Below are positions 1-8,597 of a stretch of DNA of 18,326 nt, piece after piece; within the stretch, counting starts at the first letter, position 1, and every line of letters starts with the position of its first letter. Source of the DNA: Russula earlei. Lineage: Eukaryota > Basidiomycota > Agaricomycetes > Russulales > Russulaceae. The notes beneath the pieces are model-generated. The model was not told where the DNA came from. It ran no database searches and saw only the letters and a list, made by a program, of their open reading frames with translations. The DNA lies in the NCBI GenBank assembly GCA_025769875.1, contig JAGFNK010000925.1, positions 1 through 18,326 of the forward strand. Direction: 5' to 3'. The position numbers and the translations under genes are program-made.

Positions 1-195
1 ACAAAGGGACCTAATTTGACTGGCCGCCTCATTGAAGACTTGATCCTTGAACATAGCATTGGATGTCATTTGGTCCTTGTGCTCCAAGAGGAAGTTTAAG
101 AACTCAGCTTCCTCCTCAGTTGTCCATCTTGCCTTGATATCTGCTTGGGTTTCTTCTGCAGAGGAATCAGAGCTTCTTGACGAGTGGGTCTGCAT
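1..195 (-). CDS. Myb/SANT-like domain protein, N-terminal part, runs off the window
   Basis: The minus strand from the ATG at 193-195 reads open for 65 codons to the window edge. The start MQTHSSRSSDSSAEE is Ser- and acid-rich, then comes a helical stretch with ARWTTEEEAEFLNFLLEHK and a later phenylalanine-rich segment (MFKDQVFNEAA). A tryptophan followed by an acidic run and then aliphatic/aromatic spacing is the pattern of the fungal Myb/SANT-like DNA-binding domain, which is common in basidiomycetes and often dispersed with transposons. The rest of the domain lies to the left of position 1, so intactness cannot be judged. The start was chosen because it is the first ATG giving the Ser-rich leader typical of these proteins. 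The family call rests on recalled pattern only. Confidence 0.6.
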   Translation of the reverse strand, partial: MQTHSSRSSDSSAEETQADIKARWTTEEEAEFLNFLLEHKDQMTSNAMFKDQVFNEAASQIRSLC

Positions 196-1141
196 GGGAG
201 GTGATGATCAGGATCAGGAAAATAAAGTGTGGGGCAACACCGAAGTGAAGGTGAAAAAGGTACTGACAAAGGGCTTACACATGTGCAATCACACACAAAT
301 ATGTGAATATGTGAATATGCAAATCACAAGTGAATAAAAACTCATATTAAAAAAAAACCTATTAGTTTATCATATATGCAATGTCACTTATATCACACTG
401 GTCACACCAGTCACTCCCAGAAAATCCTGAAATTCAAGTTCAAGTTCGAAGTTCAAGAATTCTTGGTTGGTATCATGGGCCTTATTATGCACCAGTCCTG
501 GTTCACATTCCATTGCAACATCATACTCACCCTACTTTACTTATCTTGTCTCACATCCTCTATCCCTTTGCTCCCTTAATTATCATCTGACTCCTATCAG
601 TTTGCTACAGTATTTAAGGACTGGTAGCTACTGCTTCGAATGACAGCTCAGTGCAGTTCTCGCTTCCCCATTAACACTCTTGTCTGCCAGTGAGAACGCC
701 CCAGCAACTCTCCTTCTTCCTGTTCACCTCAGAAACCGCACACGTGTGCGCGCACTCTCATCCACTTTCCTATTCGCACCTCGAAGGCATCAAGCATTGC
801 GCCTCGGGGCTAGGCTCTTGCTCTCAGTTGATCCCTGAACATACCCACCCTCAGATCAAAGCAACGCTGGCTCCACGTAGCCGTGGTGGCGCGCTACAAT
901 AGGGCAGAGGACACTGATATACTGTTTATGCCCTCCCATTGTCTCCTGCATCATCTTGATGATTGCTGATGGACTATATTTTGGTTGAACGGAGATCATT
1001 TTCAACATGGGAGCTCGACATAACTCAGGATGTGGACGAACAAAAGGGAATCTTGCAATCCCTTTTTTATCAAATTTTTGGGGAACAGGAAAAACGGAAA
1101 ATGATCCATGAAGTGAAAACACAGTATGGACCCGCAGAATT
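196..1141. other. intergenic region between the SANT-like gene and the cyclophilin
   Basis: No convincing gene was recognised. The stretch carries a short A-run near 350, an AT-rich TATA-like site (tatttaagg near 611) followed by a pyrimidine-rich stretch, and the perfect palindrome CACACGTGTG at 739-748, which contains a CACGTG E-box. Short open frames on the plus strand near 376-590 show no recognisable domain. The right part (about 850-1141) is the 3' flank of the cyclophilin gene. An old LTR cannot be excluded, but I could not find paired ends. Confidence 0.4.
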
Positions 1142-2053
1142 TCAGAGGCCCATTCGAGCTTTGTGAATCTTGATTTCCTCGCGTGGCCTATTTGATTGCG
1201 CGAAATGAGATTCGAAGAGGACGAGGACGACAACATAAAAGGGAAAATAGGGGGGGGGGGGGGGAAGAGTGAGAATGTGCGTACCGATCCTGTGCGTCAA
1301 CGCCTACTGCCCCCAAGCGCTGCAAAACGCGCATTCCCGAGCTCACGCGACCAAATATCGTGTGCTTGTTATCCAAGAACGGCGTTGGCGCCAGGGTCAA
1401 AAAGAATTGCGAGCCTGGGTCAAAAGCAATAAGCAAAGCAGTCGCAGCATGCGCAGCGGAAGCAAGGTTGTGAGTATTCAATTCACGATCTATGGTGGAT
1501 CTGCGCCGGGAAGGGAGAAGACGACGAACCATTGGTGTTTGGCCCCGAGTTGGCCATTGCGAGGATACCGGCACCGGTGAATCGTAACTCTGGATGGATC
1601 TCATCCTCGCTAGAAGATCCAAATAAGGTGAATGAGTTCCAAGTCAGGCCGATGGTGTTGCGACGTACAATTTTTGACCATATATACTGGTACCACCCCT
1701 GCCCGTCCCAGTCGGATCGCCGCCTTGGACCATGAAATCCTGGATAAAGCAGGAGTTCGAGAGAATCCCAGCACACATCTATATGTTAGGCTTAGGATCG
1801 TGGAAGAGGTGGACGTACGGCGATAATTCGATGGAATATCACGCCATTGTAGTACCCGCGCTTTGCCAGCTGTGCAAAGTTCTGGCAGGTCTGGTACAGT
1901 GGAATCCGCACAAGGAATTGGTTTCGGATGGATGAATCTTATGTCGTGCTTAGAAGTGAGGAATAGACCTACTCGAGGGGCATGGTTCCAATAAAGCTCT
2001 AGCTGTATGTTACCCAGATTCGTTTCTAAAACCACTGATTCTTGCGCGGACAT
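1142..2053 (-). CDS. PPIL1: cyclophilin-type peptidyl-prolyl cis-trans isomerase, PPIL1 class, six exons
   Basis: This gene encodes a single-domain cyclophilin that catalyses cis-trans isomerisation of peptidyl-prolyl bonds; PPIL1 orthologues are spliceosome-associated. Exons read on the minus strand are 2053-1973, 1890-1819, 1739-1669, 1609-1530, 1414-1285 and 1187-1142. All introns are GT-AG and together they give 159 codons plus stop, close to the roughly 160 residues of the family. It starts [20 protein letters not shown]. Active-site matches are FHRII (catalytic Arg), [33 protein letters not shown] and [10 protein letters not shown], and it ends KIHKARMGL. The position usually held by the cyclosporin-contacting Trp is Phe here (TPFLDNKH). 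The last intron contains a run of 15 C on the coding strand. The gene looks intact. Its promoter side abuts the 3' end of the Helitron, about 130 bp upstream. Confidence 0.95.
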
Positions 2054-2396
2054 ACTGTTGTTGATAAAGGAATGTTGAACATCAGCAAAAACGTGCTAAA
2101 ACTCTGCCAAGGTACTGTAGGTAGCTTAGGTAAGGGTAACAACAATTTCATGGATATTGATAGGTGACTTTAAAACTTGTCAGGGGCTGCGCCCCTGAAC
2201 CCCCACTGTTGCTTGGGTGTAATCTCACTGAGGTGTGATCCTTTTTTGCTTAAACAGAAAGTAATCAACTCATCACTATCTATAATCATTTTTGCTTCAT
2301 AAACAGAGAGGAGATCCATTCTTTGTTGCATCTTCAAAAATATATCTCTACATGGTAAAGCAGAACAAACAAAACATACACTGAACACACATCTTG
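2054..2396. other. cyclophilin upstream region and Helitron 3' non-coding end
   Basis: This gap holds the cyclophilin promoter side (2054 to about 2160) and the 3' untranslated end of the Helitron. The exact element boundary was not resolved: no clear CTRR terminus followed by T was found next to the hairpin. Confidence 0.5.
2180..2198 (-). repeat. candidate Helitron 3'-terminal hairpin
   Basis: TCAGGGGC (2180-2187) pairs perfectly with GCCCCTGA (2191-2198) around a 3-nt loop. It lies about 200 bp beyond the helicase stop codon, on the side where a minus-strand Helitron must end. Helitrons carry a short GC-rich hairpin just inside the 3' terminus. The terminal CTRR could not be placed with confidence, so the role is an inference. 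Confidence 0.6.
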
Positions 2397-3717
2397 TTAT
2401 AGTAACACTTCACTATATACTATATTCTTAGTGGAAGCCTCCCTCTTCTCTTCCTCCCAAATCACCTTGATGTTGGAGACAGAGGTCACCCTTGACACCC
2501 CAACATAAAATTGCCCATGTATGAAGACTGGCTTTCTTAAATCCAACCCAACATGCTTCAGTGTTTGCCCTTGTGACTTGTTGATGGTCATGGCAAAGCA
2601 TGCCCTCACAGGAAATTGCCTCCTTGTGAACTTGAAGGCAACTTGATCCTCTGTTGGTTGGCAAGGGATCCTTGGGATGAAGACCTTCTCCCTTGCATGC
2701 TCCCCTGTTATCAGCTCAACTTCTAGCACCCTGTTGCTAGACCTCCTCAAGATCCCTCTGCTCCCATTGCAGACACCATGTCTGGCATCCAAGTTCCTCA
2801 GCACCATCACAGGACCGCCCACCTTGAGCTCTAGCTTGGCAAGAGGAAGTCCAGAGCAGTTGATTGAGTTCAGGTACTCCACTGGATAGTTCAGCATCAC
2901 ATCAGCATCCCCACTCTGCTCAGAAGTGGGAATGCTGTCTGCACTCTCAAACACCTGTCCTCTCCCTGGGAACCTCCTAAGCACCTCCTTGTTGATGCTG
3001 TCCACATCAGTGTTAAGTCTAGAAAGGATGGCACACTCTGCAAAGTACTGGAAAGAAGGGTTGCCAGTGTCAAGGCCAGGGTAGATGCTGTCAATCAGAG
3101 AGGAAACTGTGTTCTCCCTGCACTTCATATAGGGGGGAAGATGGATGATAGAGTTTGGGTCAGTGTGCCTGCCTTTTCCAACCTCCAGTTGCCACTGTGC
3201 AAACATATTTTGGTGGAGATGAAGCACTTTGATGGATCTCCAGAGGGGGGAGCACTGTAGGCAGGCACCTACTATCTGAGGCCTTGATCCTTGCACAATA
3301 ACAGGAAGGATCTCCTGAAAGTCACCACCAAAGACAAAGGTAAGTCCACCAAAGGGCTTGTCAGAGCCACAGATGTCCTGGAATGACCTGTCCACTGTCT
3401 CCATCACATGCCTGTGCTGCATGGGAGCCTTATCCCAAATGACCAAGTCAGTAATGCAAATCAGGTCTGCTAAATGTGAGTTTTTGGGGATGTTGCAGAC
3501 AGTGGACTCATGGAAGGGAATGGGGATCTTGAAACAGGAGTGTGCAGTGCACCCTCCCTTGAGAAGGAGTGCAGCAATGCCAGAGGAAGCAACACAGAGC
3601 ACTATCTTGTGTTGAGAGTGCAGATGGTAGCAGAGGGTGTTGTAGAGATAAGTCTTGCCAGTACCCCCAGGGCCATGAAGGAAAAAGATCTCCCCTGTCT
3701 TTTGAGGATAGCAGAGG
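2397..3717 (-). pseudogene. Helitron RepHel, Pif1-like helicase portion
   Basis: This is the C-terminal helicase of the Helitron, an SF1 DNA helicase thought to unwind DNA during rolling-circle transposition. Walker A GPGGTGKT is at 3651-3674. Motif II reads IWDKAPM, so the catalytic glutamate of the usual DEAPM is lysine (codon 3429-3431). Motif III GGDFQEILPVI, the AMTINKSQGQT motif and GQFYVGVSRV follow, ending IVYSEVLL at the stop (2397-2399). One base appears to be missing from a G-run near 3694 (CAGGGGAG on the minus strand): upstream of it the frame reads TSAILKRQ, downstream GEIFFLHGP. The open stretch ends at the junction with a solo LTR at 3717/3718. The helicase domain looks otherwise complete. 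Confidence 0.92.
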
Positions 3718-4285
3718 TGTTAAGATTCTCTTGTTCTCCGACTGTCATCTGTTTTGCTGACTCATCTGTGATTACTCATATGTCTGCTTATTGATCTGGC
3801 TTAGTGGTCACTTACTGATTGCTTACTGATCCTGTCTGGCTTAGTGATTGCTTACTGATCTTGATCAGTAAGAGCTTACTCACTGCTTAGTGATTCATGA
3901 CTGATACTAGGAAAGAATGACTCATGCGTGAGTCATTTCTAACATTCTTGAATTGCGCTTTCTGTATTTGGATACTACTGGTTCTCAGCTATGTGCACCC
4001 CAAGTTTCGTACGAATCGGATCAGCAGTTAGCGAGATATCATATAAATAGTCTGTGGTACCAAGAAGTCGAGCCTTACGCTCGACTTACACTTTTAAAGA
4101 CAATCATCTTGTCTACCGATCTAAAACAAATTGTAGTGCAGACTCTAACTGAAAGAGGCCCCTTCTCTTTTCTACATCCAATCTTCCTGAGATAATATCA
4201 AAGGGTTTGAAGTCTAGTGCTTGAACTATATCAAGCAACTCTTTCACTAAAGAGTTGGTACTAAGATCTCACACGGATCTTAACA
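3718..4285 (+). mobile_element. solo LTR 1 (568 bp), inserted in the Helitron helicase
   Basis: The segment begins TGTTAAGATTC and ends GGATCTTAACA, giving TG...CA ends with an inverted TGTTAAGAT terminus, and it carries a perfect 5-bp duplication. A TATA-like box (CATATAAATAG, around 4040) gives a plus orientation, opposite to the host element. The first 200 bp contain degenerate direct repeats built from CTTAGTGATTGCTTACTGATC. There is no coding region, so this is the product of LTR-LTR recombination. The retrotransposon superfamily cannot be decided from the LTR alone. Confidence 0.93.
3917..3936. promoter_or_regulatory. paired TGACTCA sites in solo LTR 1
   Basis: ATGACTCA and TGAGTCAT form a perfect inverted repeat with a 4-nt spacer inside the presumed U3 part of the LTR. 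TGACTCA is the classic Gcn4/AP-1 bZIP site. Binding is an inference from the motif only. Confidence 0.5.
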
Positions 4286-6100
4286 AGAGGTGATCCCCAC
4301 AAAAGCAGTCTGCTGGTCAATATTAAGCTTGTCAATTGACTCAGCTGCAAGAACAGCCTGTTCCTCTAGGTCATACTGGTGCTGCTCCTGAATGAGGGGA
4401 TTCCCTGCAATGGCTCCCCAGTTCTCAACAAACTGAGGCATGGTTGGCCAATCCTGAAGTCTCTCGCAGAGTGGGAGAGGAGGTCAATATGATAGAGGCC
4501 ATAGTCCTTCACCTGTTCTTCAGTTGGCTCTGGGATGTTGAGATGATGCTGGAGCTTGTGCTTGAAGTCATCACAGATAGATGCAGAGAATCTGTCCCAA
4601 AGTGCCCTGGGTTGAGAAGGGATGCAGTCCTTGAGGATGGTGACAAAGAGGTGGCGCAGCTGAGCACCTGTGCACATATGCCTGGCTTCCTCCAAGCATT
4701 GCTGCCACTCTTGATCATCTTCTAGAAGACCTCTTGCAATGCAAGCCTCTCTGAAAGAGGGATAGAGAGTGCCTTCAAATGAGCAAAGGTGTTCAAAGGA
4801 GGTTGCACCCTTGACAGAGGTGAGAAGGAGGCGCAAGTAGAAGCGCTCTCCAGAAGTAGGGTGAGCATGGAACATCCTCCCAATAGCAAAGCCCCTGTCC
4901 CTTGGAGTCCACCTATGAGTGCTTTTGTTCCAGCCCATCTTGGAGGGATAATCTTGGTAGAGAAGATCCAGAATGTCAGAGCCCTCTGGAGCAGCAGCAT
5001 TGACCTCAAACCATCCAGTGAGTGTGGTGGGCTTATTTGGGACTTCCTCAAAAACTTGAGGATTGTAGACAACACTGTGCTGATCAGGAAGATGGACCTG
5101 GAGGCACACCACATTGGGAACCTGCTCCTGCAGCTCAAAGAGAAAGAGTCTCCACACTGCCTCACAGCTGCTGACATATCTTGCATCCAAATAGAGCTTG
5201 ACCTCATCCATGCACCTGCCAAACTGCATAGTGGTCCTGTCATGGCCCTCATAGACATACTTGTAGATGTACTTGAGAGCCTTGACAGAGGCAACAGACT
5301 CCACATTGATGTGACACCTGTACTCCAGATGAGAAAAGGGGAATGACAGACCACCCATTGGTTTGTGATCTCCTTGCCACCAATGAGATGAGCATGGCCA
5401 GTGTCCCTCCTCCTGGTGCATGCATAAGAGTCCTCAGTTACAGAAGTCTCCTCCCTAAAGGGCTTAGGAAAACCTTTAGAACATGAGCCATTCACCATGC
5501 AAGGGGAATTCCTGTTCTGGTTGCCACAGGGCCTGTGAACCATGAACTTCTTGATGAGTTCAAGCAGCTCAGGATTGTCTTCTGGGAACTCAGAAGACAT
5601 GAGACTGTCAATCTGGTCAGGGGTGTGCAGCTTTGAATGGGGCTGAAGGAAGACAATGATATGAGCATGAGGAAGGCCCCTCTTCTGAAACTCTATGGTG
5701 TACAAATGAGCTGCCCAATCACCCAGCAAGCCAGCCTTAATGTCATTGATGAGGGACTTGAGCTTGGCATGAAAGACTCTGACCACCAAGTCAGGGTGCT
5801 CATTGGCAGTCTGGCCAGGGAGAAGAGCAGACAGGACCTCAGACCAAGAGGGATTGGCAGTCATGGTGATGAAGAGGTCACCTCCACCATAGAAGTGGTT
5901 GATTGCCAAGGCATCTTGTAAATGCTGCTGCATATTTCTGGTGCTGCCAGAGAAGCTGGAGGGAAGGATGAATCTCTTGCCTAGTTGGTCTGGGTCAACA
6001 TCAACATTGGCAGCAACAGCATCTGCCAGACCCTTATAGATCTCCACCCTGACCTTGTTTTGATTCATCCTGATGAAGTTAAGGCAATACTGCTCTGCAA
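4286..6100 (-). pseudogene. Helitron RepHel, Rep (HUH endonuclease) portion and linker
   Basis: This is the central part of the Helitron protein, the replication initiator that nicks and rejoins DNA. The HUH motif is visible as GLPHAHIIVFL (H-A-H codons at 5661-5669) and the paired tyrosines as KYIYKYVYEGHD (about 5246-5277). The usual downstream block follows: RMFHAHPTSGERFYLRLLL, then GTLYPSFREACIARGLLEDD. The frame shifts by one base near 5323 (between HSPFLIW and YRCHINVE) and again near 4467 (between HIDLLSHS and LQDWPTMPQFVENW). The segment then reads to AFVGITSAIL at the left LTR junction. Catalytic residues remain recognisable, so decay is through indels rather than loss of the domain. 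Confidence 0.92.
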
Positions 6101-6929
6101 TGTTACGAACCAAGGCCAAGTCCTGGCCAAGGATTGTCCTATTTTACTCAAGAAAGACCTCTCTCACTTTGCATTGCCGACTCCCTTCCATTTTCTGGGC
6201 TATCCCTCCTGTGGTACAAGATATTGCTATTGCAAAAGCACTCTAACACGACCAGGCACCGGTTTCCTAATCGGGTAATCATCGCGTGGCAGCCACATGG
6301 CCACCCAGCCACCATGGACCCGAAACAGCGGCACAAACTCTTAGAAACTGTTGCATAAATCATCTGACATCATCAAGGCTCCAATGACATCATGGCTGAC
6401 TGAGCGACTCCACAGTGACCTCATAGGCTCACTAAGCGCCCCACAGTGACATCATCATGATGTCATCGCTCCACAATGATCAGTAATGCGCTCAGTAAGC
6501 CTGAAACTTGGCATAAGCAAGATTATGCCTCTGTAGTCCTATTGGATGGTACCAAAGAGTCTAGAATAGTCCCAGTGCTTTGTAATCGACCCTGTACACT
6601 GTATATAAGCCCCAATGAAGCATGGCAGTCATCAGACTGTCCATTTGTGATACTCTCATCTTCCTGGGTACTCCCCTGCGACCGCTCAGTTTAAAGACTT
6701 CCCTCGCCTCCAAGGTACTCTTCAACGACCGCCTTGTTTAAAGCCCTCTCGCTGCACTGGCCTCTGCTCTTCGCCTCTGCCTCCTGCAACACCTACCAGT
6801 CCCCATCTGGTACCTCCTCGTCGTTTGGCTCGTCCTCCTGTTCAACGCCGCCTTCGCCGCGTACCATCTGTTCCGACCCTTGCCCACCTGCTCCTGAGTC
6901 CTTAGTGATCAGCAGTACGTGTCTTGACA
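6101..6929 (+). mobile_element. solo LTR 2 (829 bp), inserted in the Helitron Rep gene
   Basis: The segment starts TGTTACGAACC and ends GTGTCTTGACA (TG...CA) with a perfect 5-bp duplication. A TATA box (TGTATATAAG, near 6600) follows a region rich in TGACATCA-type motifs, so the LTR is in plus orientation. The same family recurs inverted at 17466-18293, about 90 per cent identical over the first 60 bp compared by eye. The final 200 bp are CT-rich. No internal retrotransposon sequence lies beside it, so it is a solo LTR. Confidence 0.93.
6360..6482. promoter_or_regulatory. cluster of TGACATCA / TGATGTCA motifs in LTR 2 U3
   Basis: Within about 120 bp there are several copies of TGACATCA or its complement, plus TGACCTCA, including a close inverted pair around 6448-6467. 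These resemble ATF/CREB-type bZIP half-sites. The array is largely conserved in the inverted LTR copy near 17925-18035, which suggests it is part of the LTR promoter. Function is inferred. Confidence 0.4.
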
Positions 6930-7982
6930 TGCAACTGCCCATGCCTCACAGGCATACACTTGAAAGAGTTTGCCAGAGAGGAAGATGTGATGAGAGTCAG
7001 AGAGATTAGGGCAAATATGAAGGCAATAGCAATGAAATTGAGCCAAGGAAACACACTTCCTCTGAGCAGGGCCACCTTGGACATTTTGATAAGGGATGTT
7101 TGGGAACCATCCTAACTGGCCAGTGGGAAAAAGCAAGACATATCTGAGTGAGGGGTAGAAAGGATGGGAATCAGAGATGCGTGGTAGAGCGCCCTCCCTA
7201 AGGTGTAAGATGATATCTTGTGAATGCCTAGGCTCATCCCCATCACCTGGAATAATGGCTGCAATCTCATTGATGGCAGCATCAGGGGCATTACAGCAAT
7301 GCCTATCACATGCAGCATCAAAGTGAAGTGGGAGAGTGCAGTCTTGCTCTTTAGAAAGGTGGTGAGTCAACTCATAAGCCTGCTTGAACTTCTGGACTGC
7401 AGCATGAGAGCAATAGAGCATGTCCTGAAGAGTTTGCATGGTGTTTTGATGCAAGTGAGAGTTGGCAGGATGGGCCATGCACATATTGAGGGCCTGGTCA
7501 GGGTCATAAATGTAGAGTTGAGCATAAGAAGGGGCAGCAGCATCAGGTCCCTCTGGTGGCAAAAGAGACCCAATTCTGTGAATGAGCTCCCCATGCAGCT
7601 TAAAGACCCAAGGCCCTTGTCCTTGATTAACAGAATGATCCACTTGTCTTCCCACTGAGGTAAAGGCCAAAGCATTGTTATAAGAGAGAATATGAAGGTG
7701 AAATGCTTTAGAAAGTGGATCTTTGCCAGTGAGGAGGTTGTAGAGCTCAGGAGGACATGGATGAAGAGGAGGAAGGGCAATCTTGCCACTCAAGCAACAC
7801 ATGCCAAACCTGGGGGTCCTTTGAGATGAGTTGGTAAGGCACTCATCTAGCCAATAGAGTGCCTTGCAGAAAAAACATTGAATGGTCAAGTCTTTAAGAT
7901 CATGAATGGTCCATGTAGGATCAAAAGAACATCATGCAATTGGCACTTGGGGTGGCAGCTGAGGTTGGCCCATATCTGGATG
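6930..7982 (-). pseudogene. Helitron RepHel, N-terminal conserved domain
   Basis: The minus strand carries the domain that precedes Rep in Helitron proteins. A cysteine cluster (QCFFCKALYWLDEC ... FGMCC) is followed by YNNALAFTSVG, GPWVFKLHGELIHRIGSLLP, SYAQLYIYDPDQA and the LREGALPRISDSHPFYPSLR block. An exon probably starts at 7982: the splice acceptor TATTATAG precedes it, and a 53-nt GT-AG intron (8035-7983) links it in phase to the proline-rich exon. One in-frame TGA (codon 7932-7934) lies 16 codons into this exon, just before CSFDPTWTIHDL. The domain ends at the LTR 2 junction. The best open stretch is 7931-6930. Confidence 0.9.
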
Positions 7983-8090
7983 CTATAATATATTATGTAT
8001 ATTTAAAAATTTCACTTTAAAGATTTGAGACTTACAGGCAAGGGATCTTCTGGATAAACTTGGGCATGAGGATAAGGAAGAGGGCTTGGA

Positions 8091-8180
8091 GGAGCAGAGG
8101 ATGGAGAAGGAGGTGGAGAAGGGGCAGAGGATGGAGAAGGAGGTGGAGAAGGGGCAGAGGATGGAGAAAGAGGTGGAGAA
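8091..8180. repeat. 30-bp tandem repeat, three copies
   Basis: The unit GGGGCAGAGGATGGAGAAGG plus AGGTGGAGAA repeats three times (8091-8120, 8121-8150, 8151-8180) with one or two changes per copy. On the minus strand it encodes the Pro/Ser decapeptide repeat of the Helitron N-terminal region. Confidence 0.9.
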
Positions 8181-8205
8181 GGAACAGGGGAAGAAGGAGG
8201 GGAAG

Positions 8206-8268
8206 GAGTGGGAGGGGCAGGGGCAGGGGCAGGAGGAGGGGTAGGAGCAGGAGCAGGAGCAGGAGCCA
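8206..8268. repeat. GGGGCA/GGAGCA hexamer repeat with G-quadruplex potential
   Basis: Short hexamer repeats encode Ala-Pro repeats on the minus strand. The plus strand has four runs of four G with short spacers between about 8211 and 8240, which is a strong G-quadruplex pattern by sequence rule. No function is claimed. Confidence 0.75.
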
Positions 8269-8530
8269 CATTCACAGGAAATCCTAACATAGAGGGTGGG
8301 CCAGAAGGGGTTAAAGTTGTCAATAGAAATGTAAGTTGATTAAGCTAAAACAAAAATAATAATAATTAAAACTGACAGGGGCATGGACATGAACTCTTTG
8401 CTGTGGAGGAGGAATGGCAGCAAGCTGAGCAGCCAAGTTAGCTGGCAAATGCTGATACTGCCTAATAGGATAAGGAAAGGGGGGGTTAGTAGCAAAATCA
8501 GGAGTGGAGACAGAGCCAGAGCAAGATTCA

Positions 8531-8597
8531 TAGACAGAAGCAGAAGCAGCAACAGAGCAAGAGCCAGGGCCAGAGCCAGAGCCAGAGCCAGGAGCAG
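8531..8597. repeat. AGCCAG/AGCAGA hexamer repeat
   Basis: A run of hexamers (AGAAGCAGAAGCAGC, then repeated AGAGCC) encodes Ser-Gly repeats in the frame that leads into the second HLPANLAAQLAA block on the minus strand. It is a simple-sequence region within the Helitron N-terminal part. Confidence 0.75.

Larger units (their letters stand above)
3713..4290. repeat. 5-bp target-site duplication AGAGG flanking solo LTR 1
   Basis: AGAGG at 3713-3717 and AGAGG at 4286-4290 flank the LTR exactly. Deleting the LTR and one copy joins the two helicase segments in a continuous reading (GITSAIL on the minus strand), confirming a simple integrase-type insertion. Confidence 0.93.
6096..6934. repeat. 5-bp target-site duplication TGCAA flanking solo LTR 2
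   Basis: TGCAA at 6096-6100 and TGCAA at 6930-6934 flank the LTR. Removing the LTR and one copy restores the Helitron reading frame across the junction: ...YACEAWAVA continues directly into EQYCLNF. Confidence 0.93.

Noticed and set aside
376..590. Two overlapping small plus-strand frames of about 70 codons
   Set aside because: Low-complexity, hydrophobic composition, no recognisable domain and no supporting context.
856..1622. Overlapping minus-strand open frames around the 3' half of the cyclophilin
   Set aside because: They read through introns of the cyclophilin gene. The spliced model gives a full conserved protein, so the extended frames are not separate genes.
2171..2400. Minus-strand frame just after the helicase stop
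   Set aside because: It lies in the Helitron 3' non-coding end, has no homology signal, and overlaps the terminal hairpin.
4789..5346. 185-codon plus-strand frame within the Rep region
   Set aside because: It lies antisense to clear Rep coding sequence with conserved motifs, and it has no domain of its own.
8060..8287. Arg/Gly-rich plus-strand frame opposite the proline-rich exon
   Set aside because: It is the complement of the Pro/Ala/Ser repeats, and its composition is a by-product of the purine bias.
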